Positions 36,831-47,528 of a stretch of DNA of 64,000 nucleotides are shown here, piece after piece (the first letter of the stretch is position 1; each line of letters opens with the position of its first letter). A model generated the notes under the pieces. It was given only the letters and a program-made list of their open reading frames with translations. It was not told where the DNA came from and did no database searches. The DNA is from Edolisoma coerulescens (lineage: Eukaryota; Chordata; Aves; Passeriformes; Campephagidae). Position numbers and translations under genes: made by a program. Where the stretch lies: assembly GCA_013397115.1 (NCBI GenBank), contig VWZW01007078.1, positions 494,967-558,966 of the forward strand, in the 5' to 3' direction.

Positions 36831-37829
36831 TGTTTTCCCACTTAAAGCATTTCCTTTTGACAAAGGGGCATCTCCCTTTGGGGGACAGCAAACAGAGTCA
36901 CTGGGAAATGCCTCCTTCGTGTTAATGAGCATTTTGCAGATGCGCAGGGACCCCCACCCCGTGGGTGAGAACACAGTGATGCACTGAGGGCTCTGCAGAG
37001 CCTCCTGGGAGCTGGCAGGGTGTCTCCCAGACTTCCTGGTGCACAGCAAGTCCTGTGGGATTGCTCGTGCCGTTCCACACCACTACGGAGTTGGATGGAC
37101 AGGCAGGTGGAGAAGGAAACGCAGTAATGAATTAAACCTTCCTTGCCCCATCCTCTCTCGTCCCAAATCAGCAAGAGGCTGCCTGTGCCTGGGGTGCCAC
37201 GTCCAAGACAATCACAGCTGACAGTGCCTTCGAGGGACACTGTCAAAGACTTTTAGGCTCATCATTCGGCGAGGGGAAGATTTCCTGACCGGCTTCGTGG
37301 GAAGGAGCCCCTTTGCAGACATGCTGGGAGTGCCACCCTCAGCCAGTGTGGCTTCACTCCTGGTTCCCAGAGCCTGACACAGCTCCAGGATGGTGTCACC
37401 ACCCTTGAAGGTGAGGGTTGGGTCACAGAGGCGGGAGGAGAGGCTGAGTGAGGAGCCAGGGATGAGGAGGTCTGTGTGGAACACTTTTGATGGGTGGATG
37501 GTGGCAATGCTGTGTTGCAGCCACACCTGGTGGGATGGGGAGATCCCCTTGGCTTCTCCTCCTGGTCCATGTTTTTGTCATGGTTTGGGGACTGCAGGTC
37601 TCCATGAGATATTGGCAGCACCTCGAGGTTTCTGGGGAGTGGATGCTCAGGGCTCCAGGTTTTTCCCGACTCCAACACCAGATGTCTGATGTCAGCTGGG
37701 AATCCTCTGCAGCCCAGGGAGAGCAAGGGGCAAGTGCAGAGGGTGACTCGTGTCACACAGCCACCCTCCCACAGAGTCATCCTCTGGAGGAATCACTCTC
37801 TGGGATGGGGAGAAGGAGGATGAGCTGGG
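36831..37829. other. Intron, no gene recognised
   Basis: A 172-codon minus frame (37262-37780) overlaps a 184-codon plus frame. Neither resembles a known protein. No repeat family was identified. Confidence 0.35.
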
Positions 37830-38360
37830 ACATCTTCCTCTATCCCAGGTTGCTCCAAGCCCCATCCAGCCTGGCCTTGCACACTTCCAAGGATCCAGGG
37901 GCAGCCACAGCTTCTCTGGGCACCCTGTGCCAGGGCCTCCCCACCCTCACAGTGAACGATTCCTTCCCAATATCCCATCTATCCCTGCCCTCTGGCAGTG
38001 GGAAGCCATTCCCTGTGTCCTGTCCCTCAAGGCCCTTGTAAATGGTCTCCCCCCATCTTGTAGGCTGCTTTCAGGTACTGGAAGGTCACAATTAGGTCAT
38101 CCCAAAGCCTTCTCCAGGCTGAGCAATCCCAATTCTCCCAGCCTTTCCTCACAGCAGAGCTGCTCCATCCCCCTGATTAACACCTCCACATCCTTCCTGT
38201 GCTGGACCCCAGATCTGGGAGCAGCTCTGCAGGTGGGTCCACCTGAGCAGGGCAAAGGGGCAGAATCCCCCCTCCCCTGCTGCCCATGGTGGGGGATCAG
38301 CCCAGGGCACGGGGGTTTTGGGATGGGTCATGTCCAGGTCCTGGAGCCCTGCCTCAGGCT
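37830..38360 (-). mobile_element. CR1 3' part, its far portion duplicated beside an N
   Basis: It contains tatcccaggttgctccaagc, gatccaggggcagccacagc, ctctggcagtgggaagccat and gctgctccatccccctga, then the ggaccccagatctgggagc region of ORF2. The usual 3' terminus left of 37830 is eroded. The part right of 38179 is present again after the N. Confidence 0.9.
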
Positions 38361-38619
38361 GAGATAAATTAGGAATTAATTTATATTAAACACCTCACNA
38401 ACACCTCCACATCCTTCCTGTGCTGGACCCCAGATCTGGGAGCAGCTCTGCAGGTGGGTCCACCTGAGCAGGGCAAAGGGGCAGAATCCCCCCTCCCCTG
38501 CTGCCCATGGTGGGGGATCAGCCCAGGGCACGGGGGTTTTGGGATGGGTCATGTCCAGGTCCTGGAGCCCTGCCTCAGGCTGAGATAAATTAGGAATTAA
38601 TTTATATTAAACACCTCAC
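38179..38619. repeat. 220-bp exact direct duplication across an N
   Basis: 38179-38398 and 38400-38619 agree throughout as far as I can compare them, at an offset of 221, with a single N at 38399 between. The unit covers the end of a CR1 fragment and adjoining AT-rich intron. A one-base gap flanked by perfect copies is typical of an assembly join that failed to collapse an overlap. Confidence 0.95.
38399..38399. other. Single N, probable assembly join
   Basis: It stands exactly at the junction of the two identical 220-bp copies. Confidence 0.95.
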
Positions 38620-38819
38620 TTGGAAATCTCTCCATTGCAAAAGCACCAAGTGGGGTGAACCCCACACTTCTGATCCAGCCATTTTCCTGCTCAGAAATTG
38701 CCTCCAAATTCACCCAAATCTTCTTTCCCACACCAGACCCTTGCACCACTTTCATCTTTCCCAGGATTTTGCCCACAAATCTTTTTATGTAATGATTCTG
38801 GGATTAATTTTTAAACAGT

Positions 38820-39130
38820 TTTGATTTTTTTTTTTTTTACATTTATAAGCACCACACAGGACAATGAATTCCAAGGAAAAATACATAGTGAACAAACACA
38901 CCATGTATATAAATACGTATCTTAAACATTGACATAGGTTCATATCTATGTGCAAACTTATATGAATCTATGGCTTATTTATTCATTTGAGGTGCATATA
39001 CCTGTATATAGAGAGGTATATGGCATATATAAATAATAAAATCTGATTTATGAGCTATATATTTATATAAATAAACCACGTATGTTTATATAGATCATAT
39101 ATATGACCATATACGTGGTTTATTTATTCA
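38820..39130. repeat. AT-rich low-complexity region with an inverted repeat
   Basis: TATATA and ATAAAT words dominate. The arms at 39067-39083 and 39111-39127 are perfectly complementary over 17 bp (around aaataaaccacgtat), separated by a 27-bp AT-rich loop. An extruded hairpin is possible. A T12 run precedes at about 38827. Confidence 0.85.
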
Positions 39131-39440
39131 TTTCTACATCTGTACAAACAATCTCCTGCTGGCAGAGAAGTGAAACCAGGAATTGCTGTCTGATATAAAG
39201 ATGGGAATTCAGTTTTGAGGTCAAACTGGAGTAAATAAATGAGTATTTTGATGGTTTTGTATAAAAGACTTGGAATGATTTGGGAAAGCTCTTTTTAGAA
39301 ATGTAGGGAATGTCACTTCTCGGCAAAGCTGTTCTTCCTGATTGTATTTTGTTTTTTAAACTTCACATTCAGCCCCTGCCATTCATGGTGACCCATTGCT
39401 GTGTGACATTATCACGGCACGATAAATCATAGAAGAACAC

Positions 39441-39502
39441 AAAGTAAAATAAAATAAAATAAAGTAAAATAGTATGAAATAAAATTAAACAAAATAAAAT
39501 AT
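39441..39502. repeat. (AAAAT)n-like pentanucleotide repeat
   Basis: Imperfect AAAAT units with interruptions such as AAAGT and AGTATG run for about 60 bp. Confidence 0.92.
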
Positions 39503-41089
39503 TAAAGGCATCTGTAGCTTCATACAAATGGAATTATTATCATTGGAAAGGCAAAAGTTTTGCTCATGGATGATGCAAAGAAGCAGACAAAGATAAGGGG
39601 AAAAGTTTCCCTATCAGGTTGCTGCTCCACATGGAGGCATCAAGAGACCATGGCCAAGCTCTCCCTGTCCTTCCCCCGTCCCGACATTCCCGGAGATGTT
39701 ACATGAGCTGAACTTTGCTCAGATTCTGGCATTTCCCTCCGTGCTCCCGTTCCCCCCCTGCCTTTCTCTGGTTTCCCTCCCGAGCTGCAGACGGCGGGTC
39801 TGGGCAGAGTCTCCCTGGAGCCACGGCAGCAGAGATCATATCTCTGCTCTTGGATGCTTGGGAGGGAGGGATGGAGGAGCCTCTCCTGCTGTGGATGCGT
39901 GACAGGATCAGCTCTCATCCATCTGCCCCATCCCCGCATCCCATCCCTGCATCCCCTTCTCCGCTGCTCCCGTCCCCCAGTCTTTGCTCTGGGAGGAGGC
40001 GTAGCTTTAAATTTGACCTAAAAGAGAGCACTGAAGTGACTCGTTGGATTATGCACAGACCCACACGTGGATCCCAAGCTGAGAGGAAGGAATCTCGTTC
40101 ATATCAGTTCATAAATCCGAGCTCAGAGGCGGAGCTGACAAACTGTGGTTGCGGAGATGTTCCCCTCATGCCACCCCGGCCCTGGGATTTAGTTCAGCTC
40201 TTGGTAATCTCAAGACTAACAGGCCTAGGGGGGGAGGTATTTTATTAATGCCTTGGTGTTCAGGGAGGGGGGAAATCAGCCAGGAATCTCCTCCCTGGAC
40301 CAAGTGCGAATCAGGGCAAAGAGGAAACGTTCTCCACCACGGAGACGTGGCTGTGCCACCCAGGAGAGCTGGGGGATGATGCCACGGGAAGCGGTGAATA
40401 TCTTGCTGTGGAGGAAAGGCAAAGAGCCAGGATCCAGCCCTTTGCCTCTCCTAGAAAATCACTAAAGCAAGCAATAGTAATTGGAGAGCTACTTGTAAGC
40501 CGGGCATCTTCTCCCCTGCTAAAAGCTTTGCCTGTAGCGCTGAAGGGGCGGCTTGTGATAAATATATATATATTAAAAATATCTGCTCTGACAAGCGTGA
40601 AGCTGGAGAGGCAGAGAGGCAGGGGAGGAGGTAAGGCGGGTAGGAAGCATAAATCAAAATGTTTTGCTGCTCCTAATTAAATCCACCAACCTGTTTGTAA
40701 CAAAACCCACTCTCGGTCAACGGGAAGAGAGGGGGACGAGGAGCTGCTGCTGCCTGATGGCTGCGGTGGCCAAGGGCTCCCTGAGCCTCACGCAGGAGCA
40801 CGGGGGCCTTGGAGTCCTTACAGTGGGATTTGAGCTTCAGGAAAACCTCCAGCCATCTGTGCCAGAGGAGGCAGAGCAATAGCAGCCAGGCAGGGCGGAG
40901 AGGGGGGAAAAGCATTGCAGGGAGGGCTGGGAACCTTCTCACTGCTCCACATCCTCTGCAGCCAGACGGCTGCAATGTGCTGCTGCCAGCCCTGCAGCCA
41001 CCGCGGCTCCTGCAGCTGGGAACGGGTCAGGAAGAGCAAGATCGGATAAAAGGGAGGGCTGGGGAGGGAAGGAGGCAAACAGGGAATCA

Positions 41090-41113
41090 TGCTGCTGCTG
41101 CTGCTGCTGCTGC
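41090..41113. repeat. (TGC)8 trinucleotide repeat
   Basis: Eight perfect TGC units. In one plus frame they encode a leucine run following a Met, but no gene context supports translation. Confidence 0.95.
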
Positions 41114-41220
41114 ACTGTCGAGTATGCTGCCTGCAGAGTGCTTGTGGCCCTCACTCTTCTCCCAGAGGAGATGCAGAGCAAGAAAAGGTTTGGACAAGGA
41201 TGGTGGAATGGTTTCTATAC

Positions 41221-41713
41221 ATTCAGAGAATGGTTTGGGTTGGAGTGGACCTTGAAGATCATCTTGTTCCAACCCCCCTGCCATGGGCAGGGACACCTTC
41301 CACTAGCCCAGGTTGCTCCAAGCCCCATGCAGCCTGGTCTTGGACACTTCCAGGGATCCAGGAGCAGCCACAGCTTCTCTGGGAAACCTGGGCCAGGGCC
41401 TCACCACCCTCACAGCCAACAATTCCCTCCCAATATCCCATCCAGCCCTGCCCTCTGGCAGTGGGAAGCCATTCCCTGTGTCCTGTTCCTCCAGGCCCTT
41501 GTCTCAAGTCCCTCTCCAGCTCTGCTGGAGCCCCTTTAGGCTCTGGAAGGGGCTCTGAGGTCTCCCTGGCACCTTCCCTTCTCCAGGTGAACACCCCCAG
41601 CTCTCCCAGCCTGGCTCCAGAGCTGAGGGGCTCCAGCCCTTGGAGCATCTCTGTGGCCTCCTCTGGACTCTCTCCAGCAGCTCCACATCCTTGTTATGCT
41701 GAGGACTCCAGGC
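41221..41713 (-). mobile_element. CR1 3' part, well preserved
   Basis: It runs from attcagagaatggtttggg through gccatgggcagggacacct, gatccaggagcagccacagc and ctctggcagtgggaagcca to ccacatccttgttatgctga. The minus translation includes LLERVQRRPQRC, part of the ORF2 C-terminal region. It shares long near-identical stretches with the copies at 55651 and 57302. Confidence 0.95.
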
Positions 41714-43663
41714 AAATACGTCACAGAGACCAAGATTCTTCAGTCCAGAAAGGGGGGAGCTGATGTCGTACAAGAGAAAGGGCTGCAAAACCCAGAGTGC
41801 CCTGCAGTGAAGGGTTTCCTAACAAGAGCCAGGAGCTCCACAGGGGATGGTTGGGTGACAGTTCAAACCTTGCAAAAGGAAGGCTCCTTTTTTTCTGCAA
41901 AGCACAGCTAAGCTGGGAAACTCCTCCTCATAATGCCAAGGATTTAGAAAAAAAAAAAAAAAAACAAACCGAGAAACTCAACCACCAAGGAACATTCTGT
42001 TATTAAATCAATAGCAGCACATTCATCTCAGGAGCATCCTGGGATGCATCCCTGTGTGCTTGCCTTGTTCTTCCACCCTCCTGCTGTTAGTCAGCCTGCT
42101 CTTGGTGGACTTTAAACCTGGCACAGCTCAACTGTTGCTTTTTTCAGTCCCAAACGTGACCTTTTTTCAAGTTTCTCAGGAAATTCCACCCAAAAGTTGA
42201 GTTAACATCTGCAGGGCAGCCTGTGCTGAGCCTGCTGCTTGTGACTGCAGGAAAGGTACCCAGTGCCCTGAAATCCTGGACAGGGATGGTTTTGCCATGG
42301 CTTTCCCAGGGCAACCTCAAAATCTACCCCAGCTGAAGCAGCTTTAGCCACAGAATCGGTCAGAGAGAAGCTGTGTAGGATGATTTGTCCCCATCCCACA
42401 TCCTGCTTGCAAAGGGCATCACACACCTGATGTGTTTTGGGGCCACCTGATGGTGGTTGGGGACGTCAAAGCCACCTGCTGTGATCCCTTCATCAAGGAG
42501 CACTGCAGCTGGTCCAAGATCTCACCAAAAACCTACAGCTCCTCCCACTGTCCTGACCTTGCTCCCTGCCTTGAATGGTGGCTACCAAAAGGATTAGGGA
42601 ATCTTCATGGGAAGTGAATGTCTGTCTAGTGCTCATATGGGTGTTGAGTGGAAATCTGCTGAGCTGCTGGGAAGAGAGGAGGAGGAGGTAAAGGAGCAAG
42701 CTCTGGAGAAACACACGGAGGCTGCCACTGCTCTTCAACCCAGCCAAAATAAACACTGTGAAATTCCCACAGCTTGGTGGAAGTGCTAAATATCGCTGTG
42801 AAGTGGGCAAAGTGAGAGTGACAATTAGATACTTAATAAATGACTGTTTAAGGGTGTATTTGCTTCCTTGAGGATGCACAGAGTGGGAGGTGGTGTAACA
42901 GGTCAGGAGTGAGCTTTGGAGTGATTTCCTTTAGCACCTGGGATGGGGAATTTCACTTGAGGATGCCATCAGATCCCTGGATTTGGCTTCCAGAGCTATC
43001 CAGGTTTGACTTATCCACACAAATAATGGAGGAAAAAAATACCCACGGTCCCTGCTGGTGATTTGTTCCCATTACTGCCTTCCCACGCTGTTCGAAGACG
43101 TGGAGCTCGTTCCGAGCTGGGATTTGACTGACATCCCTCTCCAAACACTGGAGCTCACTGGGTGATTTTATCTCCTCCACAGAGCAGAGATTGCCTTGCT
43201 GAGGGCGAATAACCAGCGGTGCCCATTGCAGAGGTGACTGTGCTTTCAGAAATCAAAAGTTCACCCACTGGGCCTGTTCTGACTCGGGAGACAGGAGCCA
43301 TGGGAACCATTGTTAGCGTTTCGCAGGAGAGTGGGTTGATATTTTTTAATCAACATTTGCATGCTTAAACTTTGCTTCTATTTTATTTTTATCCACCTCC
43401 TTTCTCCTTGTACGTTTTCCAGCGCACAAAAAGGAAAGAAAGGAAGAGAACTTTTTAATTAAACTCTTGAAGAAAGCGACAGTACAAAGCTGTTCTTTAT
43501 ATTGTAGGAGATAAATCACCACGAACACTTGGAAGAGCCCAGACTTTGGTGGGTTGTGCCAGTGAAATCTCACGTCAGGAATGATCTGGGGTCCAAGTTT
43601 GGCTCCTGGTTGAAGGGGCCACCAGATGAACTTGGTTGCCACTGCTTCTCAGGCTAAGGGACC
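41714..43663. other. Intron, no gene recognised
   Basis: An A17 run lies at 41948-41964. The stretch 43330-43530 is AT-rich with few repeats and could be a conserved non-coding element, which I cannot test here. Confidence 0.35.
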
Positions 43664-43786
43664 AATGTGATGCTGGACACGCCTTGGCCAGGTTAGATGG
43701 GGCTTGGAACAACTTGGTCTGGTGGGAGGTGGCCCTACCCATGGCAAGGGGTGGAACAGGATGAGATTTAAGGTCCCTTTATTGCA
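43664..43786 (+). mobile_element. CR1 3' end, plus orientation, diverged
   Basis: It contains acgccttggccaggttagat, ggggcttggaacaacttgg, cccatggcaaggggtgga and ggatgagatttaaggtccc. The terminal octamers have been lost. Confidence 0.9.
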
Positions 43787-44062
43787 AGGCACCTTTAAAT
43801 AGCAAAATGCTAAAGCTGAAAAAGCAGCAAGAAATGAACAATGCAACGAGCTGAGCTGAACCTTGGGTGAGTAAAATGTGTGCCTGGGTCTGAGGTGCTC
43901 CCCCCAGGTCCTTTCTGTGACCAGCTGGGATAAATCCATTTGTACTCCTTCAGGCACAGGTGTCCTTCCATTAACTGTAAAGGAGGTCAAGGGAAGGCTC
44001 AGAAATGTCTCAGTTTTGGAGGTTTCCTTCTGCTTAGGTGACTCTTACCTTGTTTTTCTTTG
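43787..44062. other. Intron, nothing recognised
   Basis: Short unique-looking spacer between oppositely oriented CR1 fragments. Confidence 0.35.
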
Positions 44063-44190
44063 AGCCCAACCATTAACCCAGCCCTGCTGTGCTCACCACC
44101 AAGCCATGTCCCCACGTGACACCTGCTGAACATTCCAGGGATGAGGATTCCGTGACTTCCCTGGGCATTTGTTCCCATGCCTGACCCCTC
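44063..44190 (-). mobile_element. CR1 internal 3'-UTR/ORF2 tail fragment
   Basis: It contains aaccattaacccagccctgc, caagccatgtccccacgtg and ttccagggatgaggattcc. The canonical terminal block to the left is missing, so the fragment is truncated at both ends. Confidence 0.8.
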
Positions 44191-45044
44191 CCACTACGTT
44201 GTCACAGTGGAGCTTCTGCTGCCAGTGATGGACCAGCTCTCTGTAGGCTCAATCCACACAAATCCAGTGGGATGCAGAGTTGTAACGACCTCAAAGAAGG
44301 ATTTTTTCAGGAGAAAACAAACGGAGAAAAAAGCCTTCCACTCTAGACTAATGATAAAGTTTCCTCAGCCCCTCCTCAGCTGGCTCATTAAACACAATGA
44401 ACTGCCAACACACCCCTTCATTGGTTCCAGAGAAGCTCTAGTCCTGCTTCCATGGACTTTGGAGCGGTGTTTTGGTCTCCACACACAATTCCCTGGGCAG
44501 TTTGGCACCAGTCAGTCCAGCTCATGGGCAAGGCAGGGAGGGATGCTCCCCTTCCACACCCTGGCCAGGAAGATCCCTGGATCTAATGGCTCATACCCTG
44601 GCCTTGTCCCCCTGTGCAGGAGTGTTTGGCTGTCAGAAGGGTTCTGCAGTCACTGCAGCCTGTCACCACGGGTAAGGTGAGCTGTGATAAGCCCGGCATC
44701 CGATAAAAGCTGTCCTCAACTCTGACAGCCAGGGTGATTTCCCACACTGTCGGCAGCAAAGGAAGAGGAAGGAATGTGATGGGGCTTTTCCAAAGTATTC
44801 CTTGGGCTGATCCTGCTGGCAGAGGGGGGAAGCAGGCAGAAGAAGGGCAGGATCAGTAACAGGGTGCAGTGTGAGAGGCAGCCTGAAATCCCCGCAGCTG
44901 AATCCTCACATCTGCCTTTGCTCAGGCACCAGCCTGGGTTGATAAGGGGACTGCAAAAGTTTTCTGTCACACACTCGGCTTTGTGTCGTGCAATATTCAG
45001 GTGGAAGAGCAGCCCAGCAGACCTCCTGTCTGGCTGGGGTTGCA
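44191..45044. other. Intron, no gene recognised
   Basis: A plus frame of 167 codons begins at the CR1 edge and has no family resemblance. Nothing else was seen. Confidence 0.35.
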
Positions 45045-45282
45045 GAGAATCAGAGAAGCATTGAGAAACCTGGAGGTCTCTGTCTGACCCTCTGTGTCCA
45101 CCACCTGATCAGGTCAGCCAGGGCTTGGCAACATCCACAATTCCAGAGCCTCCAAGACAGAGGCTCCACAAAGATGGAGATTCCCTCACTTCCCTGAGTG
45201 CCTCTTCCAGTGCTGCACAATCTCCTGTGAAAAAGCCTTTCCTGTTGTTCCATCTGAACATCCCAACATCCTGGAGAAGCAG
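45045..45282 (-). mobile_element. Old CR1 3' end
   Basis: A worn terminus (gagaatcagagaagcattg) is followed by a clearer gatggagattccctcactt and agtgctgcacaatctcctg block. It ends exactly where a fresh CR1 terminus begins. Confidence 0.78.
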
Positions 45283-45543
45283 TCATGGAATCCCAGACTG
45301 CTTTGGGATTTGGGTTTGGGTTGGAAGGGGCCTTAAAGATAATCCATTCCCACCCCCTGCCATGGGCAGGGACACCTTCCACTATCCCACGTTGCTCCAA
45401 GCCCCGTCCAGCCTGGCCTTGGACACTTCCAGGGATACAGGGACAGCCACAGCTTCTCTGGGCACCCTGTGCCAGGGCCTCCCCACTCTCACAGGCAGGA
45501 ATTCCTTCCCAATATCTCATCTAAATCTCTCCTCTTGTAGTAT
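45283..45543 (-). mobile_element. Younger CR1 3' end abutting an older copy
   Basis: It starts gtcatggaatcccagactgc and is well preserved through gccatgggcagggacacct, tacagggacagccacagct and the ttccttcccaatatctcatc block. Confidence 0.94.
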
Positions 45544-47340
45544 CCAACAACACTTGACTTAAAAAATGGCTTAATTGAAAAAAGGGAAACAAAGTGTGAA
45601 TTTTGGTATCAGTTTTGCATTAGAAATAAAATGGCATCAAAGGAAGAGTAGAAAAGTGCAAGAATTTTAGACTGACATTACACAAATCAAGTGTTTCAAT
45701 CTCCCTTGTCAGCAGTTAGCTCAAAGGAAAATGGGAAAATCACCCTGAAACAAAGGAACTTTTTTTTTTTTTTTTTCCTTAGTATCCAAAAGCAGAGAAA
45801 GAGCTGCACTGGGAAGGGGAGGGTCTGCCTGCTGAACATGGAGAGAGCAGGAGCACTTAAAATCAGGGATGGATCCCTCTTCCTCCGGGTTTACTCCTGG
45901 ATTTCCATCCGTGCTTGAATTCAGCCTTAAGCGAGATGTGGGTTTGCCTCTCTCCACGCTGCAGCCCAGCAGCAAACCAGGAGTTCAGAGACCACAGCAG
46001 GCATTATGTCATCCTGCGAGGAGGAGCTGGGCAATCCTGCAACGACTTCTTTCCAAGCCCTTTTATCCAATCCCTCCTCCAGCAGCATTGCTGAAGAACT
46101 AGGGGAAAAAAAAAAAGAGCCTGGCCCCGGGGGGAGGATATTACAAGAGGAGATCCCACGCCAGGATGTCCCCACCAGCATCCCAGAGCCAGAAGAGCTG
46201 CGGTGCAGGGTTGAGAGGGGTGCAAGTGCCTCCCTGGCTGTTGTTCACCTGCCAGATCCCTCCTGCTCGCAAGAAAACCTGTGTGCAGCAAAAGGTGATG
46301 TCATCCCTGCTTCCCTGCTCCTGAAATCCAGCTCCTTGCTGGATGTGGCTCAGGGCTGGTGTTATTAACAGTCCCTTTTGACACATCCTGTGCTCTGATG
46401 ATTTCTTTCTTTCTTTTTATTTTTTTTTAAATTTTATTTTATTTTATTTATTTTCCAGCCCTCTTTTCCTCCTTTTGCTGCACAGTGACCATGCTCCTGG
46501 GACTCAGGTTGATTAAATTTCTATGCCTTGCAGCTTCCCTGGAGTCCACATAATTTATGTAAATACGAGAGATAAGGAACGAGGGGGAATCACAAGAAAA
46601 ATGGAGCATTAAGCCGCCAAGATCCATTAAATTCTCCATCACCCTTTTCAGAATCTCAATGTTCAGCCGCACCGCCCCCATGTTTTCCCCCTGCCACGGC
46701 AGCGTGGATCAAATTAACACTCGTCGGGCTGAGAAAATCCATGGGATCAGTCCCACCTCCTGCCTAAAGTCGGGATTCAGCCCTGCCCGCCATGGATCAG
46801 CGCAGGGAATGAGCCCCGTTCGAGGAGCAGGTGGTGCAGCTCCCTGCAGCATCCTCGCCTGGTGTATCCCGGGGCAGAGCCCAGCAGCTGGAGCTCCCTC
46901 CGGGCAGGGATGACACCGGGCACATCCCGAGGGACAGAGGTGTTGGTGGGTAAAGCAAGGTGAGCGAGGCTTCTCCGGGTTAGGATGCTCAGGAGAGCCT
47001 CTGCACTCCCTCGGGGTGTTTCTGTGCTGTCAGCTAAGGGCGGGTCACTCTGAGCCCACGGGCATCACCTGAACGTCGCCCCAAACCAGCCTTTCAACCC
47101 CAGTTCCTGGAAAGTTGTGTTGGGAAGGAGAAGGAGTTAGGTCAGCAGCCTGCTGTCCTCCTTTGTACAGTCTCTGCCTTTCCTAAGCCCTTCCCAATCA
47201 CCCTGATGGATGTAAAGCCCTTCTCCAGCCTGTCCCTCACTCGGCTGGGCGGGTCAGGCTTCAGAGCCAGCAAAGATCTCCCTGGAATGGTGCCAAAAAA
47301 ACTGGCACTGCAGTTTGGTGGTCTGGCTTGTTAAAATGCC
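45544..47340. other. Intron with simple repeats
   Basis: It holds a T17 run (45760-45776) and a TTTATTTT-type tract (46402-46455). CpGs are slightly raised at 46570-46930. Overlapping frames of 75-120 codons show no homology I can name. Confidence 0.35.
46402..46455. repeat. T-rich low-complexity tract
   Basis: TTTC units pass into ATTTT units over about 55 bp. Confidence 0.9.
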
Positions 47341-47528
47341 CATGGAATCATGGAATGGTTTGGGTGGGAAGGGACATTAAAGCTCATCCAGTCCCAACCT
47401 CATGCCACGGGAAGGGACACCTTCCACTATCCCAGGTTGCTCCAAGCCCCGTCCAACCTGGCCTTGGACACTTCCAGGGATCCAGGGGCAGCCACAGCTT
47501 CTCTGGGCAACCTGTTCCTAGCAATGTT
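47341..47528 (-). mobile_element. CR1 3' end, 5'-truncated
   Basis: It opens catggaatcatggaatggtt and reaches cttctctgggcaacctgttc before ending. It is well preserved, in the same group as 45283. Confidence 0.95.

Larger units (their letters stand above)
38620..41089. other. Intron, partly CpG-bearing
   Basis: Apart from the AT-rich inverted-repeat region and an AAAAT array, this is unremarkable. CpGs are mildly enriched at 39670-40150. No exon was recognised. Confidence 0.35.

Noticed and set aside
36212..37049. A host or retroviral reverse-transcriptase gene
   Set aside because: The motif order and the adjoining CR1 3' UTR identify it as a decayed CR1 LINE. No LTR, gag or env sequence was seen.
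37750..38367. A 205-codon plus open frame
   Set aside because: It reads antisense through a CR1 fragment.
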